A stretch of DNA of 64,000 nucleotides. Source: Carassius auratus. Taxonomy: Eukaryota > Chordata > Actinopteri > Cypriniformes > Cyprinidae. Below the pieces are notes generated by a model. The model saw only the letters and a list, made by a program, of their open reading frames with translations. It did not search any database and had not been told where the DNA came from. The translations under genes and the position numbers were made by a program. Positions 47,501-59,603 of this stretch are shown one piece after another. The DNA lies in contig NC_039263.1 in NCBI RefSeq assembly GCF_003368295.1, forward strand, positions 21,459,086 to 21,523,085, read 5' to 3'. The first letter of the stretch is position 1. Each line of letters starts with the position of its first letter.

Positions 47501-50500
47501 TCATCTCAAAAAAAGGCAAGAGATCTCAAGAGTAAAGATGGAGTTTCCCTTTTATGCTGGGGGGGAGGGGGGGGGGGCAGCCACTGGCAAACGAGCCAAA
47601 GGCAAACGAGCCACAAACACTTTTTTTTAAATGTTCTACATTTCATATATTTATATACCATATTCTACATGAGAAATACATACAAAACAGAAAAACATAC
47701 CTAATGCAGAAAAGCAGCCTCTTTTTCTGAATTGTGCCGTAGATGACCACTGTCTTTCTTTAACTATCTTTTCTTCTTCTGATAGTTTTCCAGTCAAATC
47801 ATTCTGTATGTGCAGTAAAGAAAGATCTGAGAATCTGTCCTGTGCCACTTTTTGATGTAGCTGAACCAATGGACAGCATGAGGGTAAACTGCAGTAGTTT
47901 GAAAAAGTTTGAATATCTGTCCTTCCGTAGCCTGCTTCATCTATAAGCTTCTCAAGAGTAATCGGTGATGCGATCATGGCACATTTCACAAGATCCACTA
48001 TAGTCACATGCCAATGGTGAATCTTAAAGGGGTCATATGATATTCCTATAAAGAACATTATTTTCTCTATTTGGTGTAAAGAAATGTGTTTATGCGGTTT
48101 AAGGTAAAAAAAAAAAAAAACACATTATTTTCTTCATACAGTACATTATTGTTTCTCCTCTATGCCCAACCTTCTGAAATGCATCGTTTTTTACAAAGCT
48201 CATCGGTCTGAAAAGTGAGGTGTGCTCTGATTGTATGGTTTGTATGGTTCTCTCTCTCTCTCTCTCTCGAGGTGGTTGGATGGATGGTGCGGTTATTAAT
48301 AGTGAATTAACCGCGTTGATCATCTGCGTGCTCCTACCGAAAATTGTTTATAAAACTTCACTTTGTAGGCTACTCTCATCCTCTGTAAAATGCGTTGCAC
48401 ACATATTTGGGTTGAACTGTTCTGGAACAATGTTGTAAATATAACATGTCCACTGATTTCTAGTTGTGTCCTCTTTTGGAAGGCCAAACAAAGACATTTC
48501 ACTTTAACAAAGAAAAACTCAGCTTCTCCACAACAAGGCAGCAACAGTGAAAATAAAAAACGTCTTCTTTTTTTGCGTGAACATTTGGTGTTATGCAAAT
48601 CTTCCCACATAGTGACATAAACATGTGGGTGTGTGTTAGAACGAGACATTTTTAGGGGGGCGTAGAGGAGTCTTAACTTAATTTAAGAATATCTTTTTGG
48701 GTTTGAGACTCTTTGAGATTTTCTTTACGCACCAGGAGCTTGTAACACTCCAAAGAGAAAGGAAAACTTGAAATCCTATCATATGTCCCCTTTAAGGCTT
48801 GTGTATTGAATATTGCATAGCATCAAATATCCTGTCCAATTCAGCTATAAATGACTCAGTCCACCACATTTTTATTAGCGGAGCAACAAATATTTGTTGA
48901 CTTGCTAAAGTGGGAAAATAATGAAAAATTGAGAATCATTCGCAACTCGCAAAGGATATGGGGCTTAATTTTGCCCAAAACTTACTTATTATAACCACTA
49001 AAATAATAAGATAATACAAATAAAATGAAAAAATGTGAATTTTTTAATTTTTAAATTTTATTCATAGCTCAGACAAAATCATTATTGATTTTGCCCCCCC
49101 AGCCCCCCCTAAACTCCGCCTATGCATCAAACTATGATGCTCTATTCCTTATTTATGCCTATTTATTCTCTTTCTGTAATTTTTGTGCAGGACTCTGAGT
49201 TTTACAGGGTGCATCAGGTTATTGCCACATCAACATTCAGACTGAAACCCTCTGGCCTCTACTTAGCAGACCAGTTCCTTCAGTTTCTGAACAGTCTGCC
49301 ACTGGAATACAGCTACGCCCTTTACAGACAGATCTTCCAGCTGTTTGGGACACATTATTTCAGCTCTGGGACATTAGGGGGGAAGTATGACCTCCTTTTC
49401 CAGTATGATCGAGAAGAACTAAAGACCTATGGTAAGCAGACATGATTGTCTGATTACAGCATTAGAGCTCTTGGTCACATGGAGCTCAAGTGACTTCATT
49501 AGATTGTTTTCTCTCATTCTGAAATGCAACGAAACTGTTTTTTTTAAATCAGCTGTATCTCCTTATGATTCCCAGGACTGACAGAAGTAGACATGAATAG
49601 TTGCTTTAGCCAAGATTCCTCCATCTTTACTATATTCTATAACAGAAAATCATTCAGTTCCACATGTGGGAAACATTCAATACAAACCAAATATGAAGGT
49701 AATACATAGACAAATGTATTATTTAATATATATGGCTTATGTTTTAAGTTATATAACCCCTATTTGAAATGCACTTGTCCATTCCAGGGTCAATTGTAAA
49801 AGCAGCAGAGAAGTGTATCACGTCAGTGCAAGGAGGCAGAGCTGAATTTACAGCAGCCCTGGCCTGGGAGAAGAGGGGCGTATCGCCAGACAGCACCACA
49901 TACCAGGACTGGGTCAAATCTACAATAGACAATCCAACTGTTATAGATTTTGAGGTTAGATAGAGAAACCTGTCAAATATTTGTGGGTATAAAATACAAT
50001 TTAAGTCAAAGGAATGACACAAGAACTTAAAATAGGTTTACTATATCATTCAATTAATATGGATTTTTTTCAATGTCTTATCTAGCTTTTGCCTTTAGTG
50101 AGTCTGGTTCAGGGTTTCCCTTGTGCTGTGACAAAGAGAAGGCATCTTCATAAGGCCCTGGAAGAATATCAGACCGAATTTGATTCCTGCAAATGTGCCC
50201 CCTGCCCAAATAATGCTCGGCCTGCTCTTTCTGGAACAGAGTGCATTTGTATTTGCCAGACAGGGACCTATGGATCTAACTGCGAGAAACGTGCCCGGGA
50301 CTATACTACAGGTTTACATGCATGCCTATAAATATCTGTATCCAGTAGAGCATAAAATATGTAATTTCAAATGTTAATTTAATCGATAATATTATTAAGA
50401 TATATCATACACACAATATGCATAAAAGTAAATGCTTAAAAAATGATTCATTATAAAAAAAAATAGATAAGGTGTGAGAAATCAATTTCTGGCCACATCT

Positions 50501-53022
50501 CACAGAGGAAGTTGATGGGCACTGGAGTTGCTGGAGCTCTTGGAGTACTTGTGACGCCACTTTGAAGAAGCATCGCTCACGGACCTGTAGCAACCCTGCA
50601 CCGCAGCGAGGCGGCAGACCCTGCCAAGGCCCTGAGAAACAGGTGGAGGAATGCACCATCTCTATTTTCCAGACGTAAGTGCCCTGTTCTGTCTGTAGAC
50701 TACAAACGGAGGTATCACTGGGGTCAATGGCACTAATATTTCATGCAATTACATGTGTGAACACATATTAATTTGTTCCTAGCTTCATTCTGAGGAATAT
50801 GTATTGTTCTAAAATAGGCAGTGTGCATGCAGCTAGTCATTTGCATACAATCCATACAATCTAACCTCTCTCTTCTGCTCACTTGTGCTCACTCTCTCTC
50901 ACACACACTCTATTGTGTAGACTTATAGTAAAATGTGTTTTTCCTGAAACCACTTTAATAAAACAAGTCAAGTGTTTTTTTACAATGTGATTGTGCTTTA
51001 GACATTTCATTTCCCAGCTGTGCATGTACCTCTACAGGATGCTTTTTTATTCTCAGAAATGTCATTTGGTTTAGCTGTTAAATATCTAATAATATATTTT
51101 CAAAAAATGATAGTCCAAAAAAATAAAATAAAAAAATCCATGTTTTACTTACCCTCATGTAATTACAAATGTATGACATTCTTATACGAAATAAAAAATA
51201 TATTTAGAAGAATTTTGGCAACAAGTTTCAGTTCCCATAATACAAAACAATTCAATTGACACCAAAAGTCAGTGACACCTGAAACTGTTTGGTTTCCACA
51301 ATTTTCCAAAATATCTTCTTTTGTGTTCTGCAGAAGTAAGTCTTACGGGTTTGAAACAACAAATGGGTGAATTTTGGGTGAACTATCCCTTTAAATGAAT
51401 TTTAATTTACTGTTAAATTACTGTTTATTACTAATAATTAATGCTGCATAATTAACTGTTTATTGCGTACATGTAGTTTCAGTTGGTTCATAATTGTATT
51501 GTAAAGGTATTCATTTAAATGCATTTTAGGTTATTGATCAAGCACAATTTCATGTGCAATGACACTTCTTTCCCAGGCAAAATGTGTGCATTAATGATGA
51601 TGACTTTGAGACTGAAGGGTCCCGTGAGAGCCAGTTGCCCCCCGGAGCTTCTGGCTGTCCAAAACCCCGTTCACCTGCCAACAGCCACCTGAGGGTGAAG
51701 AAACACAAAGAACTTAAACTTTTATATCACATGCTATTTATTCCTGCCTGCTTCCACTAATGTCCAGGTTTTCCCTCTAATTCCAGATCAACAAACGTCA
51801 GTATGATTATGGAGATCACGAGGAATTCGTCTGCTTCACTGGTTTTAAACTGGATGGATACCAGCTCATTCACTGTTTGCAAGACGGCTCTTGGGAGAAA
51901 CCAAAGGGACGGTGCATTAGTAAGCTATAGAAATGCTGATATGATTTATGATCTGAAAGCTAATATTTTTCCCATACAGTTTTCACTCCATAATATGTTT
52001 TCCTGTCATTCCAGAACATGTCTGCTCCAAACCCACAGTACCTGATGGCATGACGATATATCCAGACAAAACGGAGTTTCAAGTAGGAAGTGACATCATG
52101 CTGGCCTGCTTAGAGAGTGGCATGAGCCCCTCAGGGCGTCAATATTACACGTGTGGGAAGAGTCTTGTTTGGGAGCCAAGCATCCCACAAGACATAAACT
52201 GCAAGATTGGTATTTTCACAGAATAAATGAGCTTTTCATAACATATTCACAAAACATTTACATCTTTAGCTCTTTTGATGCAAACCTGGTTAAATGAATA
52301 ACACAATTTTTTCTGCAGATAAACCCTTTGTACCAGACAGCAGCTGTGAACCTGGAGAGATGCATGATGGGACTAAATGCACATGCATGTCCAAAGAGAG
52401 ATGCAGGTGTGAATGTCAGTAGTTTCAAGTTTTGTTGTGGTCTGTTTGGAAACTTGACCATTAAGCACCATGCATTTGTGTATGTATCCTGCAGAAATTA
52501 CAGAGCAGATTTGTGTGTCTTTGACGCTGACAAGGAGACTGTCATTATTACGTCCCTCTGTGCTTTTCATGCTGACCGTTGTCATGGAGAAAGATTATAC
52601 TTTATGAACAATGGACCATGCAAAACTGACGCAGTCAGTCTGGACTGGGCCAAATTCAGGGCCAATGTATCTGAGCAGAGCTCGGTGCGGGAACCCTGCG
52701 GTTCAGACACCTGTTACGAATGGGAGACCTGCTCAGGTACAGATCTGATCACGAATCCTTATGTAACGTGTTATTTCAGAATAAAAGCACCTTTGGTTTT
52801 TATCCAATTGAAATCATTCAACATCATCTTTTCTTCTTAGAATCAAAAACATGCGAGTGCAAAATCCCCAGAGAATGTTCCAAAGATGGGAAGCAAATGT
52901 ACTGCTTGAAAATTGTGAGAACGCAAAGAACAACGAGCTTGAATCTGTGCTTCATGGCTGCCATGAAGTGCAGCAAGATGGAGTTTGAGCTTCTGCACGA
53001 AGGTCCTTGTGCAAGTTCTTAA
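44569..53022 (+). CDS. c6: Complement component C6
   Basis: Secreted terminal-pathway protein that joins C5b to seed the membrane attack complex. Seventeen coding exons: 44569-44714, 44785-44941, 46146-46290, 46440-46587, 46747-46879, 47402-47515, 49191-49431, 49576-49698, 49788-49954, 50086-50311, 50506-50674, 51577-51694, 51787-51919, 52015-52209, 52319-52406, 52495-52736 and 52841-53022. All phases agree and give 908 aa without a stop. Domain order matches human C6: signal peptide; TSP1 (CFCDHYPWSSWTYCS); second TSP1 (FGPWSECSPC); LDLRA (CNKQNDCGDNSDEKDC); MACPF (LPLEYSYALYR, GTHYFSSGTLGGKYDLL); EGF (CPNNARPALSGTECICICQT); third TSP1 (WSCWSSWSTCDA); two CCPs; two FIM modules (ending HEGPCASS). 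The intron after 47515 uses a GC donor (AAG|GCAAGA). The first MACPF hairpin region is short compared with mammalian C6 as I remember it. AATAAA at 53170-53175. Confidence 0.96.
45100..46045. mobile_element. Interspersed repeats in c6 intron 2
   Basis: The first part (TTTACTCACCCTTAGGTCAT, AAGATGTAGATGAGTTTG) is a piece of the 28.8-kb element type. Further on, AGAAGCCCCGCCTTCTAAAT and a tandem pair of AGCCAATCGCTAAAG units resemble another common cyprinid repeat. Boundaries are approximate. Confidence 0.4.
48024..48795. mobile_element. Inverted-repeat DNA transposon in c6 intron 6
   Basis: The left end TTAAAGGGGTCATATGAT (48024-48041) and right end ATCATATGTCCCCTTTAA (48778-48795) are inverted repeats with one mismatch over 18 bases. 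Both outer edges are TTAA, consistent with a TTAA target duplication. The interior near the right end (TTGTAACACTCCAAAGAGAA) is typical of a repeat I know from zebrafish-like genomes. No transposase frame, so non-autonomous. Confidence 0.75.
51110..51398. mobile_element. Interspersed DNA repeat in c6 intron 11
   Basis: Left part has TTTTACTTACCCTCATGTAA; the right end reads GGGTGAATTTTGGGTGAACT followed by ATCCCTTTAAA, the inverted form of the AGTTCACCC end. The middle (CTTCTTTTGTGTTCTGCAGA) is typical of this family. Confidence 0.65.
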
Positions 53023-53345
53023 TTGTGCACCAATTTCATAGACATTTTCACAGCTGAAAGGCTCACACAATATTGATTTGTACAGATAACCCATTGTTGT
53101 TTTATAGTCACACACAGCATGCTATGCAGTTATTCTTTGAGCTGGCAGAATATTGATGTGGAACTTCACAATAAAACATTATCAGACTTTCAGATGTGTT
53201 GTAATTATCTGTTAAAACTTAAGTGTATATTTTTGCAACATTAAAATGCTTTCTTATATCCCAGCATGTGCAGAGACCAATAAAAGTAAAATATTTTTAT
53301 GTTGAACACTGAAAAGTGTAACTGTGACTTTGAGCTGGCATTGCC
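53023..53345 (+). other. c6 3' UTR and spacer to the c7 pseudogene
   Basis: Contains the AATAAA at 53170-53175 and a second at about 53278. Nothing else recognised. Confidence 0.5.
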
Positions 53346-56103
53346 CTACAATTTACACTTATTCACAATATTATTTATTTTATATATATTATGTATTACT
53401 ACAGTACAGTCTACTACAGTTATCAAAATCATACAGTTGCAACAAGCAGTTGAAAGTTGTTGTTTAAGCCTGACATGTCCAATGCTGAGTACTGTGATGT
53501 GTTTCCCTTGACATCTCCAAACCGAGGCCTCACACTCTGAAACCATCTCAGGAGCTCCGCCCATTAGTGAGACACACAGGTGGGCGGAGTCATCTGAACA
53601 GTCTTTAGGATTTTTACATTCACATTTCGAACCTGGGGATACATTTGCAATTTTACATATACATTTTTTGCACTTAGCAGATATTTTTATCCAAAGCGAT
53701 AAACTGAGACAGACTGAATCTAGAAGAACTGTGGCAAAGTCTCCAAGATGCTTCAAGAGACCTACCTGCAAAGCTACCTAGGGCAAAAGCTGCTTTGAGC
53801 GTAATGGATGGTCACACCAAATGCTGATTTATTTTAGTTAATAGAAGTAAACTGATAAAGAAAATCTATTTATGACATTATTTTTGACAGCATCCTCATT
53901 TTACAGCATTCTTACATGTGCCTAAAACTTTTAACAATATTGCAATATTGTTTCTTGAAGTTCTAGTTCTTCATATATATATATATATATTTTTCACAAT
54001 AATGCATGGTGCTTTGTATATGGTCATTATTACTTTTAGCATTCAATACCAGAACTAATAAACTTATTTGCATTCATATGACATTTTACAAACACCATTT
54101 GCATATTTTTCCGATGGTTTGCAAAATAGGCTTGGCTGAGTCGGCACGGCTTCCACTATTAAAAAAAAACAATATAATAGATAGTGGAAACCAAGTACCT
54201 GATTAGTGTTTAGTAGGAGCCTACAAACTATCTGTCTTGCATCGGACACTCTCAGGTGCTGGATACCATCTGAGACCAAGACAGCACATGATTTCTGCTT
54301 CACCACTTCTGCATCGCACTTGGGCATGACAGCGTCACACTCTTCCCGCTCAGATAAGCTTGTTTTGAGAGTGTGGCAATAACATTACTCAAAACAGCTG
54401 GAGGATCACATTTGCAGTTTCTGGTGAATATACAATAAAAAGAAAAAAGAGAGTAAGCAATCACTTAGCAATGCATTAATTACTATCCAGAATACTTTAG
54501 AATTACACTTGTTCTGCATGCGTGATATCCTCCAGATCAGGTTCTCTGTATATTCAGTGACTTGATTGTCAATGTGATCATGTCTGTCTGTGCAGGTGTA
54601 CTCAGTCTTACTGCCCACTGGATAGATGTCTTTGGCATCCTGAAAACATGATAAATTAGATGTTAAACACATGTCTGTTGAGAGTTTTGTGTATTGAATG
54701 TGTATGTGCTTATATCCATCCCCCTCCAGTTCCCTTGATTAGGGAGACACTTACCCAAAACAAATCCATTTGTCTAAGAAGGTGGAGTTTTACACGTCTT
54801 CACTGGTGTCACTGAGGGATCAAAGCAATGGGGCTCCATCATTCTAAAGTATGGAAGAACAGTTGTGAGTTTGTATGAAAAAATGAAAACCAAAATAAAA
54901 TGTACAAATTTTTTATCCACACTTGAGGTGTTCAAAATCAGGGTCCTCACAGCTCTTCCTCAATGGTCTCTCCAATGCAGTTCCTGCCTCCGTTTCTTGG
55001 AGCAGGAACGACAGAGTCCTTGACTTTGACCCTGGAAGCAGCTACTCCTGTAAAGCAGGACCAGTTTGAGACAAGAAGAACAGGCTTGTTACTTTAAACA
55101 TATAAACTGCTTTCAGTGCTGAATCAATGCTTTCATAAGAAAACTGCATTGTATATGCAAATGAGTTATGAGCTGGCTGTATTGATTATGGTGCAATAAT
55201 TAACCACATACCATGAGGAACTTATCCACAAGTTGGTTTAATGAATATAGTAAAAAATAAAAAACGAATCCTTCAGTTAAGAGAATAGATAGGCCTACAT
55301 AGCAGGAACTGATTCAGCTTAATGCACTACAAATTTTCATTATCTTCAGAGATGTCCAAACCAAAATACAATTTTGTGTCAATACCATTACTGATTGTTC
55401 AGATAATCGTGTATCATTAAAGATACACATTTGCATTTGAGTTTATCTGTAATAAATTAACAAAAACATTCTTGCCAGGTGGTTCTCTGAGGACATGGCC
55501 ATTCTAGCAGGCATTACCTTATGATGCCCGGCCTGCACACACTGTCGTGCCAAGGGCTCTGCTCCTCCAGATAGGCCTCCAGTGCCCCCTTGAGGTGGAG
55601 TTTCTTCAGCCCGGCACATGGCACCTCTTTGACCACCTCATAGAGTGACCACAACTAGGGATATGATGCCAGATTATGAATACTTCTATACTTACGTGAT
55701 ACTTCTATGCACATGTTTTTGATGTCTTAATTCTGTCATACCTTGTGTTTTATTACTTTAGGGAACTCCTTTAACTGATCCAGCCCATTTGGAATACATC
55801 TGTTTGTTACTGTCAGGGTTTTCCAAATCTAGAATATTAAGGCCAGCGATATAAACAGGATGTCCTACATTAAACAGAGAGAAAAAATAAAGAAATATTC
55901 ACACATATTTTACACAGGGATTTTGTTGATGAGGAAAAGCTAAAATGACCATTCTGGCACCCATCACACAAAACCTGGACTGAAGCATGCATAAAATAAA
56001 ATTCTCTAGACCAGAAAAATCAAGGTTGATCAAGCTTAAGGGCTGTGTGCCAACATTGCACTGCATTCAAATATATTACACTAAAATATATTACATAAAA
56101 TAA

Positions 56104-56136
56104 TAATATTAATAATAATAATAATAATAATAATAA
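56104..56136. repeat. (ATA)n microsatellite
   Basis: Run of AAT/ATA trinucleotides within the c7 pseudogene. Confidence 0.9.
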
Positions 56137-56436
56137 AAATCAAACACAAATTAAAATGTTTGGATTTTTAAAATTATATTCAATCAAATACACTTATATT
56201 GAAATACTGAATATTGCATACATCATGGTACTCTTGTGAACGTGCGTCGATTGACATTGAAGAATGAAAGTCGTTGAATAAAGTCGTTACTTTTTGTTTT
56301 CTTTGCACACAAAAAGTATTCTCCTAGCTTCATAAATTACGGTTGAAACACTGATGTCACATGGAATATTTTAACGATATCCTAACTACATTTCTGGCCT
56401 TTGAATGCGGTAATTACATTGCTGTCTATGGAGGAT

Positions 56437-56573
56437 CAGAAAGCTCTCAGATTTCATCAAAAATATCTGAATTTGTGTTCCGAAGATGAACAAAGGTTTT
56501 ATGGGTTTGGAACAACATGATGGTGAGTAATTAATGACAGAATTTTCATTTTTGGGTGAATTATCCCTTTAAA
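56437..56573 (-). mobile_element. Interspersed DNA repeat (ggttagttcaccc type), reverse orientation
   Basis: GTGTTCCGAAGATGAACAAA, then GGGTTTGGAACAACATGATG and TTTTGGGTGAATTATCCCTT. It is the reverse complement of the repeat type at 19537-19660. Confidence 0.7.
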
Positions 56574-56595
56574 TATTAATATAGCAAAACCGGAA

Positions 56596-57075
56596 GTTAA
56601 AGCTGCAGAAGGTAATTTTTGTAAATATATATTTTTTTACATATTTGTTAAACCTGTCATTATGTCCTGACAGTAGAATATGAGACAGATAATCTGTGAA
56701 AAAAATCAAGCTCTTCTGGCTCCTCCCAGTGGTCCTATTGCCATTTGCAGAAAATACATTGCTCCCGTTAAGAAACAACCAATCAGAGCTGCGGTCCGTA
56801 ACTTTGTTTGTGTTCAAAATTTTGAAAAATGTATATAATAAGCGAGTACACCATGAATCCATTTTCCAAACCGTGTTTTTAGCTTGTCCTGAATCACTAG
56901 GGTGCACCTAATAATTGTTTATATTCGGACTATTTTAGATTCCACAGTACCTTTGTGATTCTTCATAGACATAAACAGAGAGAAGTAGTTCCGGCTACGA
57001 TGTTCTTCCGCAAGACGCAAGCAGTTCTGTTTATTAACCGCTAGAGCGTCAAAAGTTCCCTACCGCAGCTTTAAC
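56596..57075. mobile_element. 480-bp inverted-repeat element inserted in the c7 pseudogene
   Basis: The left end GTTAAAGCTGC (56596-56606) and right end GCAGCTTTAAC (57065-57075) are perfect inverted repeats of 11 bases, with weaker similarity beyond (AGAAGG / CCCTACC). No coding frame. It lies directly next to the MACPF exon remnant. Confidence 0.65.
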
Positions 57076-58085
57076 ACATACTCATCTCCATCACATAGCT
57101 TGTGTCCACCTCCAGCAGGGCCTGATACTGGCCACCCAGAGAGCCCTCTTCCATGTAATGTTTGCCATAATGCTGTATAAAGAATAGACAGGCTGAAGGG
57201 TCATATGTGCTGGGCGGGGCTGAAAGATCCTTCCAGAAGTTTTCGGATAGAGGGGGTACTAAGGAGCATTGTTCTGGAACTGAGCCACCTCTAACTCATT
57301 CTTATTATCTGCAGATGATAGGTTTTTAAGACAGAAAGAACAGCATTTAAAATATAGTACAATCAAAAAATTTTCATATGCTGAATGCATTGTTACCTTG
57401 TCCTGTTTCAATTCATTATGAAAGGTTTTTTGAACATGACCTCATTTAATTTATCAGTGAAGAAAAAGTGTTTTTTTCTTTAATTGCTAATGCGAACTAA
57501 TAACATTTTGTAATTTGTAATTGGTTAACTTATATTGGTATTATCTAATTGTGAACTTTAACAGCTGAATAATGTTTGGTTGATTGCAATCCAATACGTA
57601 CCTTTCTATCAAAGTTATCTGACATTTTCAAGATTAATTTGTTTAGACACAGTTTAACTCTGAGTTCTTGTTATGTTTTATTACCATTTTCTAAACTATA
57701 GCGAATAAACCGTGATAATGTGAGAAATGCTGAAGGTGTCTGAATACATTTTGGTTTGACTGTAATATCCTAGCTATCATTATAATAAAGACATGGGCCT
57801 AAAATGAATTTTTCACCTGAATGCTATATCTGAGTAGACTCTTTGGAAGTCTCTGTGATCTCCACTGAAGACTCTCTTGCACTGGCCACCTAAGTTACGA
57901 ATGTTAATGACACCGGCTCTTAACTCAGCTGTCAACACATCAAACTTGAAGAATGCCAAATATTACATATTGTATTATACAATAAATTGAACAATGGTTT
58001 ATACTGAGTGTAAAAGCCGTTTTTTACCCTCTTGTGAGGTCAGAGTTGGGCGGTGGGTCTTGCAGCTGGGCAAATCTGATAACAT

Positions 58086-59603
58086 TGTCTTTTTTTTTTA
58101 TCTGTAATAAATTATTAGGCTAAATTATTAGGCTAAACACTATCTAAAATATATGAAAGTTTAATTTTTATCATTACATTATGGAAAATATCACAATATG
58201 CTAATTTTTTGAGAAGGACCTGTATTTGTTTCAGTTTTGAAATCTAAAGGCCTATTCATGATAACTACAACGATAACGATAAATATATAATTCTGTACAC
58301 TAAAAGCTGTTCTAAATGTAAAATAATAATTTGTTTCCTGCTCTGTTAAATAAGAGTTTAGCTTTGAAACTTGGCAGGCGTAACACATAGAACTCTAACG
58401 ATAAGGACACAAAGGAATGATACCGTCGGAATCATTATCAGAATTTACATTTATGTTTTATTTGAGCTGTATTCAGTTAGCCTATACAATAATAACACTG
58501 GAATCTTGCCTTGACTACCATGCTTTTTATTCTCTACATCTGCAATTCATTCTTTACTTTAACTTTTTGTGTGGACAACTTCATACCTTAATGCTGTGGA
58601 CAACGCAGATTTGATAGATGCAGTGATGGGCCCTGGGTCTCTTACAGGGATTGTGACATCATTCTGCCTCTGACAGGAATTCCCAGCATGACTCAGCTGA
58701 GGGACAGTCAGTTCTGGCTTGTTTTCCCTCACACTGACTTTGCCAGTTTATATTCATCTCTGGAATTACTGTGTTACCATTTCACAATCTGGTCTTTAAA
58801 TGTGTAAATTCCTCTAACATGTAGTATGCATGTTGTTTTGTTTCTTGTCATTTGAAATATCATGGGGTTCATTAAGTATTGTAAGGAGGATGGTGAAATA
58901 GTGTTTTGTCCCAAACCCTGTGGAACCCACAGACCTCTGTCTTTAGAGAGTTGTGCAATGTTTGTTTTTCAGGTCAATGACCAATCACAGAGTGACACTA
59001 GGGTCAAAACATGTCCTGAGTAGAGATCCACTGGATGGTCTGTTTCTATGTGTCACAATAAAGCTTTGTAAAATAGTAATTAAATGACTATGCTGACAAA
59101 GCAACAACAACAACAACAACAAAAAACACATCACACCGACATTATTTATTTTAAACTGTGGCAAGAGCGAATAAATCAGTATCAAGGTCAAGTAGCACAG
59201 CTGCATTATTCCATGCTGATTAGCTTGCAAAAATCATTGCAAAAAACACATTTAAAATATGTTTCAGAACATCATCATTGTTAACAATATTATTACTAAA
59301 ATATTTAATATTAAATCTACTCAGATTCCATTGCTTTTCATCACTCGTGTTAAAACAATGTAATTTCAGAAACAATATAGTTTAACGGTGTCTTAAACCT
59401 AACCTTAAAAGGTGATGTTTTTCACTCTTGGAGAGTTATGTTCTAATATGTTTCGAGCAAGTCGTAATTAACATGGTGAGAAGAGTCATGCATCTATTTA
59501 ACAATGAATTCTGTATTTATGCCACATCCAAAAAAGCAAAGAATCTCTTGCTCTGGTCCTTTATACTGGCAGAAGGCCGTCAGTTTAAATCCTCAGTATT
59601 ATC
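58086..59603. other. Spacer between c7 pseudogene and oxct1
   Basis: No recognisable exon of C7 (TSP1, LDLRA) or any other gene. A short (CAA)n run lies at about 59101-59122. The part nearest oxct1 would be its 3' UTR. Confidence 0.45.

Larger units (their letters stand above)
53346..58085 (-). pseudogene. c7: Decayed complement C7 gene
   Basis: A series of degraded exons in the right order and orientation matches C7 rather than C6. In gene order: 58022-58085 (LPSCKTHRP); about 57833-57962 (NLGGQCKRVFSGDHRDFQRV); about 57070-57260 (ENFWKDLSAPPSTYDPS, GKHYMEEGSLGGQYQ); about 55738-55880 (AGLNILDLENPDSNKQMYS); about 55490-55670 (LYEVVKEVPCAGLKKLHLK); about 54935-55060 (TSP1 remnant, GGRNCIGETIEE then SCEDPDFEHLK); about 54760-54845 (MMEPHCFDPSV); two CCP remnants at about 54222-54655; a FIM remnant near 54075-54160 (YANGVCKMSYECK); and 53346-53632 (CECKNPKDC). 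Defects: an in-frame TAG in the MMEPHCFDP exon, frameshifts in at least the 55.8-, 55.0- and 54.3-kb exons, loss of most of FIM1, and loss of the final conserved Cys. The N-terminal TSP1/LDLRA exons were not found. C7 normally inserts after C6 in the attack complex. Confidence 0.9.

Noticed and set aside
47516..47704. Reading c6 exon 6 through into KARDLKSKDGVSLLCW
   Set aside because: The sequence turns into a G-run and low-complexity DNA; joining at the GC donor gives the conserved C6 continuation.
49122..49190. Start of an independent gene at the 49122 ATG
   Set aside because: The coding similarity begins at 49191 after an acceptor; the upstream part is intron.
53346..54672. A second C6 copy on the minus strand
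   Set aside because: Segments such as EVVKEVPCAGLKKL, EPHCF and the EDPDFEHLK motif match C7, not C6.
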